58,763 nucleotides of DNA. Source: Bacteroidaceae bacterium (lineage in GTDB: Bacteria; Bacteroidota; Bacteroidia; Bacteroidales; Bacteroidaceae). The DNA lies in the NCBI GenBank assembly GCA_017617805.1, contig JAFZVN010000083.1, positions 1 through 58,763 of the forward strand, given 5' to 3'. The number at the start of each line of letters is the position of its first letter. Positions within the stretch are counted from its first letter, which is position 1. A program made the position numbers and the translations under genes. Positions 31,212 to 40,667 of this stretch are shown here, piece by piece. The notes under the pieces were generated by a model. It saw only the letters and a program-made list of their open reading frames with translations. It had not been told where the DNA came from and did not search any database.

Positions 31212-31240
31212 AGGAGCGACCTGTTGTAGGCCGCCCCTTT
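31212..31240 (-). terminator. Terminator of the long LruC-type gene
   Basis: On the minus strand, GGGGCGGCCTAC-AACAGGTCGCTCCTT. It pairs like the short paralog's hairpin but with a poorer U-run. Confidence 0.6.
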
Positions 31241-31291
31241 CCTATTATGAAAAGTAATGCTAATATCCTTTAATCAGAGGAGATTCCATTA

Positions 31292-34200
31292 CTATTTCTT
31301 TCCGCTGCGCTTCTTGGCGAGGTTGGTGTTATAAGCTGCAGTTGTGAAAACGATTCGGTTGTATTCTCCCTTATTGAGGTAAATTTTTGCTTTATCTCCA
31401 ATGTTGTCGTATCCCATATAGGCATCCACCCCTGCTGTTTCTTTGCTCTTCAGCATGAGTGCAATACCTCCATTGACTTCCACAATCTTGAACTTTCCGT
31501 TATGGTCGCCTTCAGGTTTGTCTGTTTGGAAAATTGCATTCCAAGAATCATTTGCTGCAGTAGTGAGGTGAAGGTATTGCTGTGCACCAACATTGTACAT
31601 GTAATAGTAGCCATCACCTGCGGGTTCCAATTTCCACTGCTGATAGGAGTTGTATGTATTGGCTGCCATTTGAGCAAAATTACCATCATAATATGATGCA
31701 GCCCACTTGTTGCCGCTTCCATCCGTGAAGTAAAGCACATAGTCAAGTGTCGTTGGCTGTGCTTGAGCTGCACTCACTTCCACGTAGCATGTTTTCTCCT
31801 CACTTGCATTAAAATTGTTGTTTGCTGCTTGAGAAATCTTAATGGTCAAAGTACCCGTACGTTCAGGGGTGAAGACGCAAGATTCATCTTTTCCTTTCAC
31901 AATAGTTTCTACCAGATAATCACCATTATATACTTTATATGTGATGCTGGCATCACTATTTGTGCTTGTTACAAGGCTCTTTAAATCTATGCCTTCGCCC
32001 ACAGTCGTGCTTCCATTTTGAACATTAAGGGTAGTGTTGTCCTTCGCAATATGCAATACGAACTGAGTGGATCCTGCATCATAGTTTCCGTTTGCCTCCT
32101 GAGTGACATAGACTGTGCGATCACCGGCGTTCCAATAGGATTTCCCTGAAGTCCATACATCACCTGTAGGAGTGTCTACACGGAACGTGATAGTTCCTGA
32201 GCTGAGGGATGTAACATTGCCTGCAAAGTCTGGTACTCCACCTCTGTTTATGTATATATCACCATTAGCGGTAAGCTGAGGATCTTGCAATACAGGATTA
32301 GTGCCAGAAGAGCTTACAATCTTGAGTTCGCTCACAGTTGCACCATTGTTGTTCTTGTTCCTATACCATTCACCATTGGTTCCGTGGTTACTTACCCATT
32401 TGGGGAAGTCGGGATAGCAACCATCGATGGTGATGAACTCTTGTGTCCATGCCCAGAAAGTTTCTGTCTTCCATCCGTTCTCGGGTGTGTTCAGGTCTGT
32501 ATAAGAGTATGGGAAACAGATGATGTAAGGTGCGGCACCCTTATCTGGGGCTGGGATGCGGGATGCTCCAGATGACAGTTCTGGGTCGTCCAGCCAGGCT
32601 ATTTGAGGATTGTCTATCGGATCGGTGCCTCTTGTCAGCGTACGGATTTCGAAACCACCCATGTTTTGATAGCCTTCGTCACTTCCGCCTTGTGGACGGC
32701 CATACGTGTTAGTGCTATAGTATGCCATCGACCAATCTTCTGGCACATTGATGGTGACAGTGGTGCCTTCTTTGCCACGTGATGCACCTACGTTGTGTGC
32801 TGTGTACTCTCCGCTCACAGCTGGCTCGAAGCCGAAGAGCTGGTGGATTTCGCCGAGGCATTGTTCATCGCTACCATTGACATAGAAGATGTAGGATGCC
32901 AATGTGCCACCTGCAGCCATTGGAGTCACCTTGGCTGTAGTCTGTCCGCTGACGTGTTCCACCTTGAAGACCACATCGTTGTAGTCGCGGTCGAACGTGC
33001 CACCTAAGTCCTCGCAAGCGAGCATCCAAGTTGTTGTTTCTGGGTCTTCGTTGATGATTGTTGGTGTACAACCAGAGAATGCGAGCACCACATCGTTGAG
33101 GTCTTTATCAGAATAGTCAGGGTATGCCCAGTCCTCAAAACCGAGGAACATCTGGTCACCTACAGAGAATGTGGAAGCATAGCATGGATATAAGTCATCA
33201 CGCTCTACCCAACTAGATCTGTCTGTCATTAAACCTTCACCCTTATACACTACACCTTTACCATACTTCGCTGGGTCATTATTAAGTTCACTCTCTGAAT
33301 AATAGGTGATTGCATCGTTGCTGCGGAGGTACATGCCGAATTTTGTACCTGCAGGAATGTCAACTCTTATACCTTGTCCACGCACATATTTGGGAGAATA
33401 AGAATTTCTGTCACCCGGGTTTTCATAGGAACCCATCTTGATGACTTCAAGATTCTTAAAGGCAAGCCAGTTGCCTTCAGCGCCACTTATTGTGAAACCA
33501 AGGTCTAGTTTCCCATCGGTCTCTACTTTTACTTGCTCCAGATAGATATCACCGTGCCGTACATAACTCGATCTTTTCTTTCCGCTATTTGTATATGTGA
33601 ATTCAGCGGCATAAGGGTCTCTCCATTTACTCATGGGGAATTCTAGTCCATTGGCAAAGAAAGTTATACCTGCAGGCTGATTATTTACGTCACCTTCGTT
33701 AAACATACGTGCGTGTAATTTCACGATATAATGGCCTGGTGTCAGTCCTGTAATAGTTTTATGTATGGTCGCATTGGGAAGGTCTTTGCCAGAAACATAA
33801 TATTGGACAAAAGGTGTCTGCATACCATAGCTATTGCCGTTTTCTTCTATTGACCATGTGTTGAGAGCCAAGGACTGGCCATTGTCGATGGTCCAGTTCT
33901 CTAATGTGGCTTCTTCTGTGTGGGCTGATACATTATCACCGTTGAGAGCATTTTCAAACATGATTTCATCGCCCTCCTTAATGGTATAGACAGGCACTTC
34001 CTGTCGCACATTATTGCTGTCATAGTAATATACGCCGACGGTGTTTTTAGAACTGGTGTCCCAATAGTAAGGATAGACAATAAACGAGCCTGTTGACACA
34101 TATGAGAAATTGTTGGTCACTTTATGAAGGTTCACATTAAACTCTGTCACCATGTTCTCAACCACTTCTGTGTATTCGTCAGTGCCCGAATAGCGATATT

Positions 34201-34693
34201 TGGGATACCAAGTCTCGTCATCTCCTGGAAGATACGTCTTTTCTGCTGTCAATTTGGACACGGTCACAATGCCAGTCTTGCCTTCATGGGTGGTACGTGT
34301 GTCTTGTGCATTGAACACCACCACGTCACCTGGAGAACAAGTTTGTGCTGTACGTCCATCGCTCACGATGAGTGCACGTGTGCCTTCCACCACGTCAACG
34401 CCGAGCATTTGTGTGCCGCTTATGCCCTCATAGTTACCCACGATGGCGAACTGGTCGCCACGCAGCGCATAAATCTTGATGTCAGAGGTTGTTTGTGTGC
34501 TAACTGTCACAGTGGCACGCTCTGCCAGGTTCCAGTCCTGATCAGGGTCGATGTCGCCAAAAGTCTCCTTGAATGCCTCGTTGAATTTAATGGCATTCTC
34601 GTTGTAGCCGTTGTCGTAGTCGCTACAGCCAGCCAGGGTCAGTGCACCTGCGCAGACCATAGCCCATACCGAAAGATACTTTTTCACCTTCAT
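31292..34693 (-). CDS. LruC/DUF4842-domain lipoprotein, long paralog with inserted and added domains
   Basis: 1133-aa lipoprotein (signal ending LTLAGC). Residues of about 1-235 and 425-795 align with the short paralog, including a divergent first loop (DKDLNDVVL) and FDRDYNDVVF. Between them about 170 residues form an extra beta-sandwich-like module (LENWTIDNGQSLAL ... AFKNLEVIKMG) resembling a carbohydrate-binding fold. After about residue 795 come two Ig-like domains and a last module with ricin-trefoil-like repeats (YYYMYNVGAQQYLHL), ending in a basic AKKRSGKK. The architecture suggests a multi-ligand surface protein. Trefoil and CBM identities are by pattern only. Confidence 0.82.
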   Translation of the reverse strand: MKVKKYLSVWAMVCAGALTLAGCSDYDNGYNENAIKFNEAFKETFGDIDPDQDWNLAERATVTVSTQTTSDIKIYALRGDQFAIVGNYEGISGTQMLGVDVVEGTRALIVSDGRTAQTCSPGDVVVFNAQDTRTTHEGKTGIVTVSKLTAEKTYLPGDDETWYPKYRYSGTDEYTEVVENMVTEFNVNLHKVTNNFSYVSTGSFIVYPYYWDTSSKNTVGVYYYDSNNVRQEVPVYTIKEGDEIMFENALNGDNVSAHTEEATLENWTIDNGQSLALNTWSIEENGNSYGMQTPFVQYYVSGKDLPNATIHKTITGLTPGHYIVKLHARMFNEGDVNNQPAGITFFANGLEFPMSKWRDPYAAEFTYTNSGKKRSSYVRHGDIYLEQVKVETDGKLDLGFTISGAEGNWLAFKNLEVIKMGSYENPGDRNSYSPKYVRGQGIRVDIPAGTKFGMYLRSNDAITYYSESELNNDPAKYGKGVVYKGEGLMTDRSSWVERDDLYPCYASTFSVGDQMFLGFEDWAYPDYSDKDLNDVVLAFSGCTPTIINEDPETTTWMLACEDLGGTFDRDYNDVVFKVEHVSGQTTAKVTPMAAGGTLASYIFYVNGSDEQCLGEIHQLFGFEPAVSGEYTAHNVGASRGKEGTTVTINVPEDWSMAYYSTNTYGRPQGGSDEGYQNMGGFEIRTLTRGTDPIDNPQIAWLDDPELSSGASRIPAPDKGAAPYIICFPYSYTDLNTPENGWKTETFWAWTQEFITIDGCYPDFPKWVSNHGTNGEWYRNKNNNGATVSELKIVSSSGTNPVLQDPQLTANGDIYINRGGVPDFAGNVTSLSSGTITFRVDTPTGDVWTSGKSYWNAGDRTVYVTQEANGNYDAGSTQFVLHIAKDNTTLNVQNGSTTVGEGIDLKSLVTSTNSDASITYKVYNGDYLVETIVKGKDESCVFTPERTGTLTIKISQAANNNFNASEEKTCYVEVSAAQAQPTTLDYVLYFTDGSGNKWAASYYDGNFAQMAANTYNSYQQWKLEPAGDGYYYMYNVGAQQYLHLTTAANDSWNAIFQTDKPEGDHNGKFKIVEVNGGIALMLKSKETAGVDAYMGYDNIGDKAKIYLNKGEYNRIVFTTAAYNTNLAKKRSGKK

Positions 34694-34751
34694 AGTTTTC
34701 TAACTTTTTCTGTTTATATTAATATTATTTACTTTATTTCACATAACATCT

Positions 34752-34945
34752 GTGCCGCCTCTTCGTGCGCACACGTTCATTAATATAACATAATGAACAC
34801 CAAAGGTCGCGCTTTCCCTTCACTTAAATGGTGCAAAATGCTAAAAAAGTTAAAATAAAGTGGTGTTTTTGTCTGCTTTTTTCGCTTTTACCCTCATTTT
34901 AGCAACTGGAGATTGCAATTGGGGCGAACGGAAAAAAGCAAAAGC
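34752..34945 (-). promoter_or_regulatory. Upstream region of the long LruC gene, copy of the short paralog's
   Basis: It holds the conserved block at 34752-34780, a GACCTTTG box near 34808 (minus strand), and the TTTTGTCTGC / TTGCAATTGGG blocks near 34868-34923. The order and spacing are like those upstream of the short gene. The gap 34694-35241 also contains the palindrome at 34977 and the glycosyltransferase promoter. Confidence 0.6.
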
Positions 34946-34976
34946 TTCGTATTCATTTCATCTTCTCCCCGCATTC

Positions 34977-35070
34977 CACAAAATTTCTAAAGTTTAGAAA
35001 ATATTTTTGAAACTTTAGAAATATTTTTTGAAACTTTCAAAATAAAATTCTAAACTTTCAAAATTTTGTG
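34977..35070. repeat. A/T-rich palindromic element
   Basis: 23-base arms at 34977-34999 and 35048-35070 match at 21 positions. Inside, variants of GAAACTTTAGAAATATTTT repeat two to three times. No coding potential. It lies between divergent genes, upstream of both promoters. Confidence 0.65.
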
Positions 35071-35172
35071 AGAACGAGGGAATTCATAAAGAAAGTCGGG
35101 GTCTATGTGAGATAACAAATGTAACAAAGTTTTTCACTTTTGATAGAAGGAGGAAATTTGTGGGGGAAACGC

Positions 35173-35204
35173 TTGGTAGATTCCTTGGAATCTTCTAACT
35201 TTGC
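35173..35204 (+). promoter_or_regulatory. Promoter of the glycosyltransferase gene
   Basis: TTGG (near-consensus -33, 35173-35176), a 19-base spacer, TAACTTTGC (35196-35204). Its position excludes the upstream in-frame start at 35140. Confidence 0.75.
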
Positions 35205-35241
35205 CACAAATTACTGTTTACTATTCCTGTCAATACCTGCA

Positions 35242-36240
35242 ATGTTACTGTCAATCATTGTTCCCGTCTATAATGTGGAGAGATACCTTCCACGTTGCCT
35301 CGACTCGCTGATGCGCCAAGGTTTGCGCCCAGAAGAGTATGAGGTCATCTGTGTGAACGATGGGTCGCCCGATAATTCTTCTTTGATTCTGGCGGATTAT
35401 GTGCAGGTGTTCCCCAAGGTTATTCGTGTGGTGAAGCAGAAGCATCAGGGACTGAGCAGCGCTCGTAATGCCGGCATGCAACTGGCTCAGGGTGAGTACA
35501 TTGCCTTTGTGGATAGCGATGACTATGTGGTGGATAATGCCTACAGGTTCTTGCTTGACCACTGCTGTGAAGATAAGCCTGAGGTGGTGTGCTTTGGTCA
35601 TCGAGGCATCTCTACGGATGGGGTGATGGAAGAGGATCCTGAAGCCAAGCCTGATGGGCAGATCATCTTCGAAGGCAACGGCTCTGCGGCCTGTGGCAAG
35701 GGCGTGAACATGAACGTGTGGTCTAAGCTCTATCGACGTGATTTCCTCGAACAGCACCATATCCAATTTGTGCCTGTGATGTCGGAAGATGTGGTCTTCA
35801 ACATCGAGGTGTTTTGGCGCAATCCAGCCAAGGTGCGCATCACCAACTGTGATGTCTATCGTCATGAATTGGAGAACGTTAACGCCTTGATGCATACCCA
35901 CAACCGTCCTCAGGTGCTGGGTCAGCTGAACGACCTGCTTTATGACTTGGGTGTGCTCAATCAGTATATGCAGGCAGAGCAACATGAGATCCGTCAGTTT
36001 GCCAAGCAACTCATCAATACCATCCTTCAGAGCTTCTACAGCAAGGCCTATCGCATCTTGCTTTCTCCTAAAGAGTGGAAACGCTTGATGCAGCGTAGGA
36101 AGAGCTTGATACTCAATGAGATCAACGAGGAGGATGAACCCACGTTTGTGAAGCGTCATTTGGCTCGGCTGCAGAACATGTCGGGGCGTTTTTACACCTC
36201 CTATCTGCTTGGACGGATGCTGTATTTGACAATTAATTAA
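35242..36240 (+). CDS. Family 2 glycosyltransferase
   Basis: 332 aa from the ATG at 35242, which begins MLLSIIVPVYNVERYL, the usual GT2 start. The nucleotide-binding ICVNDGSPDN and the metal-binding D-S-D-D (D91-D94, in AFVDSDDY) are present, with the QGLSSARNAGM motif before it. It transfers a sugar from a nucleotide donor at the cytoplasmic face; donor and acceptor are unknown. No transmembrane segment is obvious. A DUF4421 gene follows 15 bp later, likely in the same transcript. Confidence 0.93.
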   Translation: MLLSIIVPVYNVERYLPRCLDSLMRQGLRPEEYEVICVNDGSPDNSSLILADYVQVFPKVIRVVKQKHQGLSSARNAGMQLAQGEYIAFVDSDDYVVDNAYRFLLDHCCEDKPEVVCFGHRGISTDGVMEEDPEAKPDGQIIFEGNGSAACGKGVNMNVWSKLYRRDFLEQHHIQFVPVMSEDVVFNIEVFWRNPAKVRITNCDVYRHELENVNALMHTHNRPQVLGQLNDLLYDLGVLNQYMQAEQHEIRQFAKQLINTILQSFYSKAYRILLSPKEWKRLMQRRKSLILNEINEEDEPTFVKRHLARLQNMSGRFYTSYLLGRMLYLTIN

Positions 36241-36255
36241 AAATAACGATAATTC

Positions 36256-37500
36256 ATGATGAAAACGACAACACTTGTCTTGTTGATGGCGCTGCTGCCG
36301 TGTGTGGTAATGGCGCAGAGTAACGGAGAAAAAGGAAAAGTGGCAGAGACTGCGAAACCCGTCGAGGCAAAGGTGGACACTACCCAGAATGACACGACGA
36401 AGACCTCGCTGTTGCAACGTCTGCAAGAAAAGAAGGAGCAACTTATCCAGAATATTCACGAGAAGATTGACTCGCTGAAACCTAAGGCGGAGGAGGCGAT
36501 GATCAAGGCTGACAGTCTCTTGGACATCCGCAATGCCAAGATAACGACTGACACGTTGTGGGTGGCTCGTCCACAGGAAACTTGGACTTTCCGTGCCAAG
36601 GCCGATGTGTTTGGTGACTTGATGCATATTCGTTCTGTCGATATGCACGACAAAAGGGGGGATTACTACCTCAACGCCGATCCTAAAGTGACGCTTGGCA
36701 TCATGGCCAACTATCGAGGTATCAGCGCTTCTTTGTCGCTGTCGCCCAGCAAGTTACTGAGTGACATCTCAGACATGGTGTCAGCCATCAACTACTATAG
36801 CAACACGTTTGGTTTCGACCTTACGTTTGAGAAGGTGGATGCCTTCCACGGACGTACGGGCTTGCAGTCGAGCAGCCACAAACTCACCAACACCAATATG
36901 CGTCAATTCGCTGTGACGGGCTATTATGTGTTCAATGGTAAGAAATTCTCGTTGCCTGCTGTGTTCAACAGCACTTGGATACAGAAGCGGAGTGCTGGAA
37001 GCTTCTTGGTGCAGGCTGGTTTCAACACGGGTCGCATCAAGATTGGAGACAACCTCGACTCTGAACATGACTTCGCCTCAAGGCTCAAGCGCATCGATAT
37101 GAACTCGTTCTCCATCGGTGCAGGTTATGGTTACAACCTCGTGTATGGCAAGCATTGGCTCTTTCACGCTACTGCTCAACCCAGCATTATGGTGTGGAAG
37201 AACTACAAGTTGCACCTCGACGATGGAAGTGGCAATGAGGAAGTGAACAAAATGGATGCTGGCCATATCAACTTCTTCTTGGTGGGTCGCCTTGGTGCCA
37301 TCTATTCATGGGAGAAGTATTTCATTGGACTCACCTCAGTAGTGCAGCACTCCAAGAGCGGCAAGGATAGTGACTTCGCCTTACGTGAAACGCAGTTCCA
37401 GGCTCGTGCTTTCTTTGGATGGCGCTTGCAGACCAAGCTGCATCGTCGTCCAGAGCCGAAACCAAGGAAACGTCGTAGAACCACGACTGTGCGAAGATAG
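36256..37500 (+). CDS. DUF4421-type outer membrane beta-barrel protein
   Basis: 414 aa. A signal peptide ends VVMAQ, then a charged, coiled-coil-like stretch with LLQRLQEKKEQLIQNIHEKID (residues 50-85) and a barrel domain of DUF4421 type with alternating strands (VTLGIMANYRGISASLSLS, FSIGAGYGYNLVYGK, FFLVGRLGAIYSWEKYFIGLTSV). After the last strand there is a very basic tail (KPRKRRRTTTVRR), unusual because barrels normally end in an aromatic residue. The function is unknown. Confidence 0.8.
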   Translation: MMKTTTLVLLMALLPCVVMAQSNGEKGKVAETAKPVEAKVDTTQNDTTKTSLLQRLQEKKEQLIQNIHEKIDSLKPKAEEAMIKADSLLDIRNAKITTDTLWVARPQETWTFRAKADVFGDLMHIRSVDMHDKRGDYYLNADPKVTLGIMANYRGISASLSLSPSKLLSDISDMVSAINYYSNTFGFDLTFEKVDAFHGRTGLQSSSHKLTNTNMRQFAVTGYYVFNGKKFSLPAVFNSTWIQKRSAGSFLVQAGFNTGRIKIGDNLDSEHDFASRLKRIDMNSFSIGAGYGYNLVYGKHWLFHATAQPSIMVWKNYKLHLDDGSGNEEVNKMDAGHINFFLVGRLGAIYSWEKYFIGLTSVVQHSKSGKDSDFALRETQFQARAFFGWRLQTKLHRRPEPKPRKRRRTTTVRR

Positions 37501-37569
37501 TTTGCAATCATTGTAACATAGAAGAAACTTTTTGTAACCGCTGCATAAACCTATATGTCAGTTTCTTTA

Positions 37570-37578
37570 TAACTTTGC
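37570..37578 (+). promoter_or_regulatory. -7 box for the DUF4859-type gene at 37635
   Basis: TAACTTTGC. The in-frame ATG at 37575 lies inside this box, so the start must be downstream, at 37635. Confidence 0.65.
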
Positions 37579-37634
37579 ACTCGAAATACATTATTTATTT
37601 TTATATTTTATTAATTAAACTACCTTTATCGCTT

Positions 37635-39914
37635 ATGAGAAAGTTTACTAAACATCTCTTAGCCCTGCTGCTGATGGTAGCAGGTGTGGTGAACGCAAAT
37701 GCACAAGAGCAGATTCACGCCACGTTCGAGAATCCATCGAACACGAACACGACGTGGGACGGTGCCACCAGAACGTTCACTTGGTCAACAACCTATTACA
37801 ACCAGTTGCGCAACATCGGTCTGCCTTCTGGTGACATCACTGGCTACAAGAAGCTTGTGGTGGACTGCAAAATTACTGAGGGTACTCAGTTCCGCATCCT
37901 TTTCTATCAAGGTAATGCCAACAAGACCCTCTATGCTAAGGACGGTGTGAACGAGTTCATCATCGCAGAAGCCTTGAAGGAGGTTGCTCCAGATGACTGG
38001 AACTCTTTCATGAAGGACTGCACAGAGATTTGTCTCTCTGGTGACAACGGTGCTGCTCCTGGTGAAGCTATTATTAACGATGTGTACCTCGAGACTTACC
38101 CCGAAGGTGAGGAACTTGAAATTCCGGATGTAGTGGAAGAAGAAGATCCAGGTCGTCCAGAAGGTGACTTCGTTGATCTCACCACTTACCTCTTCAATGG
38201 TGAAAACTGCACTTACAACGTGGGTGAGAAGAAGGCTAAAGGTGATGTCATCTATGGTGGCATGAGTCAGGAACAGTACGCTGACCTGTCTGGCTATTCT
38301 AAGCTGACTGTTGTGGCTACTCCAGGTATGCCAATTGTACTGACTTTCAATCATCAGATTGATTTCGCTGACAAGCAGAACAAGGAAGACTATGAAGGAT
38401 ATGATGAAGCAGACTATGTATGGGTTGATGGTGTAGTAGGCGAAGATGGCATCTACGAATACGACCTGACTCAGCTCAACCCTGTGAATTTGAATTACGT
38501 TCGTATTCCTTGGAGCTTCGACAAGCAGGGTACTGTCTGGTATCTGTTGTTGACAGAAGGTGCTACTGAACCAGAAGCCTCCATCGAGATTGAGCGCGAG
38601 GTCGGTCAGGGCTATGGTGCACAGAGCGAGACTATCGACTTTACTGCAGCCAAGGAGTATCTCGGTGTGGAAGAGATCACTTACGACATGATCCGCATTG
38701 TGAACCCTGATGGTTCTATGATTAGCGACTATGCTCCATTTGACGGTTGGTTCAATGCAGAAGGTACTGCTGAGACTTGGGGACAGAACACCAAGATCTG
38801 TGTGAAGTTCTTCCAGATGATTGAGAACGGCGAATATCAGATTTGCGACATGAATGGTGCAGACGAAGTGGGCGCTACCTACACTGTAAAGTGGGCTTTG
38901 ACAGCCAATGACAAGACCTATAGATACAACATCTCTGTGACCTTCGTTCCTCAGCAGGCTGTTGAGCGTGAAATTGCAGATAAGATGATTTCCGCATCTG
39001 TTGAATACGATAGCAGCGATGCAAGTTATCTGGAGAAGTCTGTCACTCTCTCTGACGAGGACTTGCAGGCTATCCTCAGCGAACTGGGTCTCACTTCTCT
39101 CGAAGAGGCTACTGTATTTGGTTACAATCCAACAACCAAGGAGTTGATCAGCGCTTACGCAGCTTACGATGGCTGGCGTGATGCAAACGGCGATTTCGCA
39201 AGCTGGACAGGCAATGCAACCGTTCCTGCTTGTGTGAAGTACACTGATGGTAAGTCTTACCTCTGCTACAACATCAATGGTTGTGAAGCTCAGACAGTCA
39301 AGGCTTATTGGGCTATTGCTAACGACACCAAGGCTGTGCTGGTAGAAATTTCCTTCACTTACACTTCTGCTTCTGAACCAGAGCCTGTTGATGAAGACCT
39401 CATCGAGATCGCTCAGAGCCAGGGTAAGGAATATGATGACTTCACTCGTACAGACCTGGTGGAAGGCGAGGAATACAACACTTATACTGCCCATGGTGAC
39501 CTCAACATTGCCATCAAGATGATGGATGTTGATGTGGAGGGTTGCGATTATGTGGTGATTAAGTTCGCTGAACCAGTGGCAGCAGGTTGGAATCTCGCAT
39601 TCTGGAGCAATCAGGATTTGGTTGCCGTGCCAGAAGGTGTTACTGAATACAAATACGTTTTCGCTGAAGATCCTAATTGTGGCGTATCTGAAGATGGCAT
39701 CTTGCCACAAATCTGCATGATGACCTTCTTCGGAGCTCCTGAGACATTGGAAGCTAAGGTGGTTGGTATCTACAAGCACAAGGCAGAAGATGCTGATGCT
39801 ATTGCCAACATCAAGACTCCTGCTCAGAAGGCTGGTAAGTACTTCCAGAATGGTCAGGTATTCATCCTGAAGAACGGTGTGAAGTACAACGTGGCTGGTC
39901 AGAAGATCAAGTAA
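37635..39914 (+). CDS. Secreted multidomain protein (CBM-like and DUF4859-like modules) with permuted T9SS-like tail
   Basis: 759 aa; the start is set by the -7 box and the signal peptide MRKFTKHLLALLL..NANAQ. In order: two CBM-like beta-sandwich stretches (GYKKLVVDCKI, GYSKLTVVAT), two DUF4859-like modules (FDGWFNAEGTAETWG and YDGWRDANGDFASWTG), and a final roughly 175-residue module nearly the same as the end of the protein at 9777-11702. The tail is GKYFQNGQVFILK..VKYNVAGQKIK. It is probably a T9SS client with several ligand-binding domains. No catalytic site is seen. A strong terminator follows. Confidence 0.75.
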   Translation: MRKFTKHLLALLLMVAGVVNANAQEQIHATFENPSNTNTTWDGATRTFTWSTTYYNQLRNIGLPSGDITGYKKLVVDCKITEGTQFRILFYQGNANKTLYAKDGVNEFIIAEALKEVAPDDWNSFMKDCTEICLSGDNGAAPGEAIINDVYLETYPEGEELEIPDVVEEEDPGRPEGDFVDLTTYLFNGENCTYNVGEKKAKGDVIYGGMSQEQYADLSGYSKLTVVATPGMPIVLTFNHQIDFADKQNKEDYEGYDEADYVWVDGVVGEDGIYEYDLTQLNPVNLNYVRIPWSFDKQGTVWYLLLTEGATEPEASIEIEREVGQGYGAQSETIDFTAAKEYLGVEEITYDMIRIVNPDGSMISDYAPFDGWFNAEGTAETWGQNTKICVKFFQMIENGEYQICDMNGADEVGATYTVKWALTANDKTYRYNISVTFVPQQAVEREIADKMISASVEYDSSDASYLEKSVTLSDEDLQAILSELGLTSLEEATVFGYNPTTKELISAYAAYDGWRDANGDFASWTGNATVPACVKYTDGKSYLCYNINGCEAQTVKAYWAIANDTKAVLVEISFTYTSASEPEPVDEDLIEIAQSQGKEYDDFTRTDLVEGEEYNTYTAHGDLNIAIKMMDVDVEGCDYVVIKFAEPVAAGWNLAFWSNQDLVAVPEGVTEYKYVFAEDPNCGVSEDGILPQICMMTFFGAPETLEAKVVGIYKHKAEDADAIANIKTPAQKAGKYFQNGQVFILKNGVKYNVAGQKIK

Positions 39915-39950
39915 AGCTTGAACAGAAATAACAGTTATTTCTACGATAAG

Positions 39951-39984
39951 AGGTGGGCATCCGATTGGGTGTCCACCTTTTTTG
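39951..39984 (+). terminator. Terminator after the gene at 37635
   Basis: AGGTGGGCATCC-GATT-GGGTGTCCACCT with wobble pairs, then TTTTTT. Confidence 0.8.
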
Positions 39985-40077
39985 AAAGAAAATGAGTGAA
40001 GAAATTTGTTTTTTCTACTGCTTATCCGTATCGTTGACTCCGTCGAAGGTACTCACGTTCGGAAAAACTCAAATATA

Positions 40078-40110
40078 TTTGCTTTTTCTCTCACTTATTC
40101 GTACCTTTGC
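40078..40110 (+). promoter_or_regulatory. Promoter of the YkvA-purN unit
   Basis: TTTG (40078-40081), a 20-base spacer, TACCTTTGC (40102-40110). Full consensus. Confidence 0.8.
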
Positions 40111-40159
40111 ACACGAAAATCATAATAAAACTCCTCGTTGATCAAAGGGGGACAATGCG

Positions 40160-40633
40160 ATGGACTACACGAAATACTTCAAGAAAGGCGGGTGGGCTGC
40201 CGCTGGCCGCTACTACGCCACTCATCCTAACAAGCTGAAGGAACTTTTTGCTTCGGCCAAGAAATATGCCACGAAGGATGGTCTTATGGCTGTGAAGGAT
40301 GAATTTCTCTTCATCTGCCAGTACATCCGTGACGTCTTCACGGGTGGCTATAAGGAATACAATGTGCTCAACCTTACCGTCATTGTTGGTGCCCTGGTTT
40401 ATGTGCTCACCCCTATTGATGCGCTGCCTGATTGGATTCCGATGGCAGGTCTCATTGATGATGCAGCCATCCTGGTGTGGGCTACCCACGAGTTTGCTGA
40501 TGAATTGGATCGCTATCGCTTCTTCCTTAGCCGTCAGCACAGAGAAGAAGACCAACGGAAAGCTGAGGCGGCAGCGCTGGAGATAGAGGACATCGAGTTC
40601 GAAGAGATTCCTCCATACCAGATAGATAAATAA
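40160..40633 (+). CDS. YkvA-family (DUF1232) membrane protein
   Basis: 157 aa. The DUF1232 core LVYVLTPIDALPDWIPMAGLIDDAAIL forms a membrane hairpin with the family motif PxDxxPDxxPxxGxxDD. The flanks are charged and helical. The ATG at 40160 follows an alternative at 40154 in another frame and is consistent with the promoter. The role is unknown in bacteria. purN follows 34 bp downstream. Confidence 0.88.
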   Translation: MDYTKYFKKGGWAAAGRYYATHPNKLKELFASAKKYATKDGLMAVKDEFLFICQYIRDVFTGGYKEYNVLNLTVIVGALVYVLTPIDALPDWIPMAGLIDDAAILVWATHEFADELDRYRFFLSRQHREEDQRKAEAAALEIEDIEFEEIPPYQIDK

Positions 40634-40667
40634 GAGGTTAGCGGTAAATGACAACAATACATATTAT

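Noticed and set aside
35251..36648. 465-codon minus-strand frame across the glycosyltransferase and DUF4421 genes
   Set aside because: It spans two real genes with clear GT2 motifs and has no recognisable content.
37785..39779. 664-codon minus-strand frame opposite the gene at 37635
   Set aside because: Arises from codon bias of the sense gene. It has no signal, domain or promoter, while the sense gene has modules shared with another protein.
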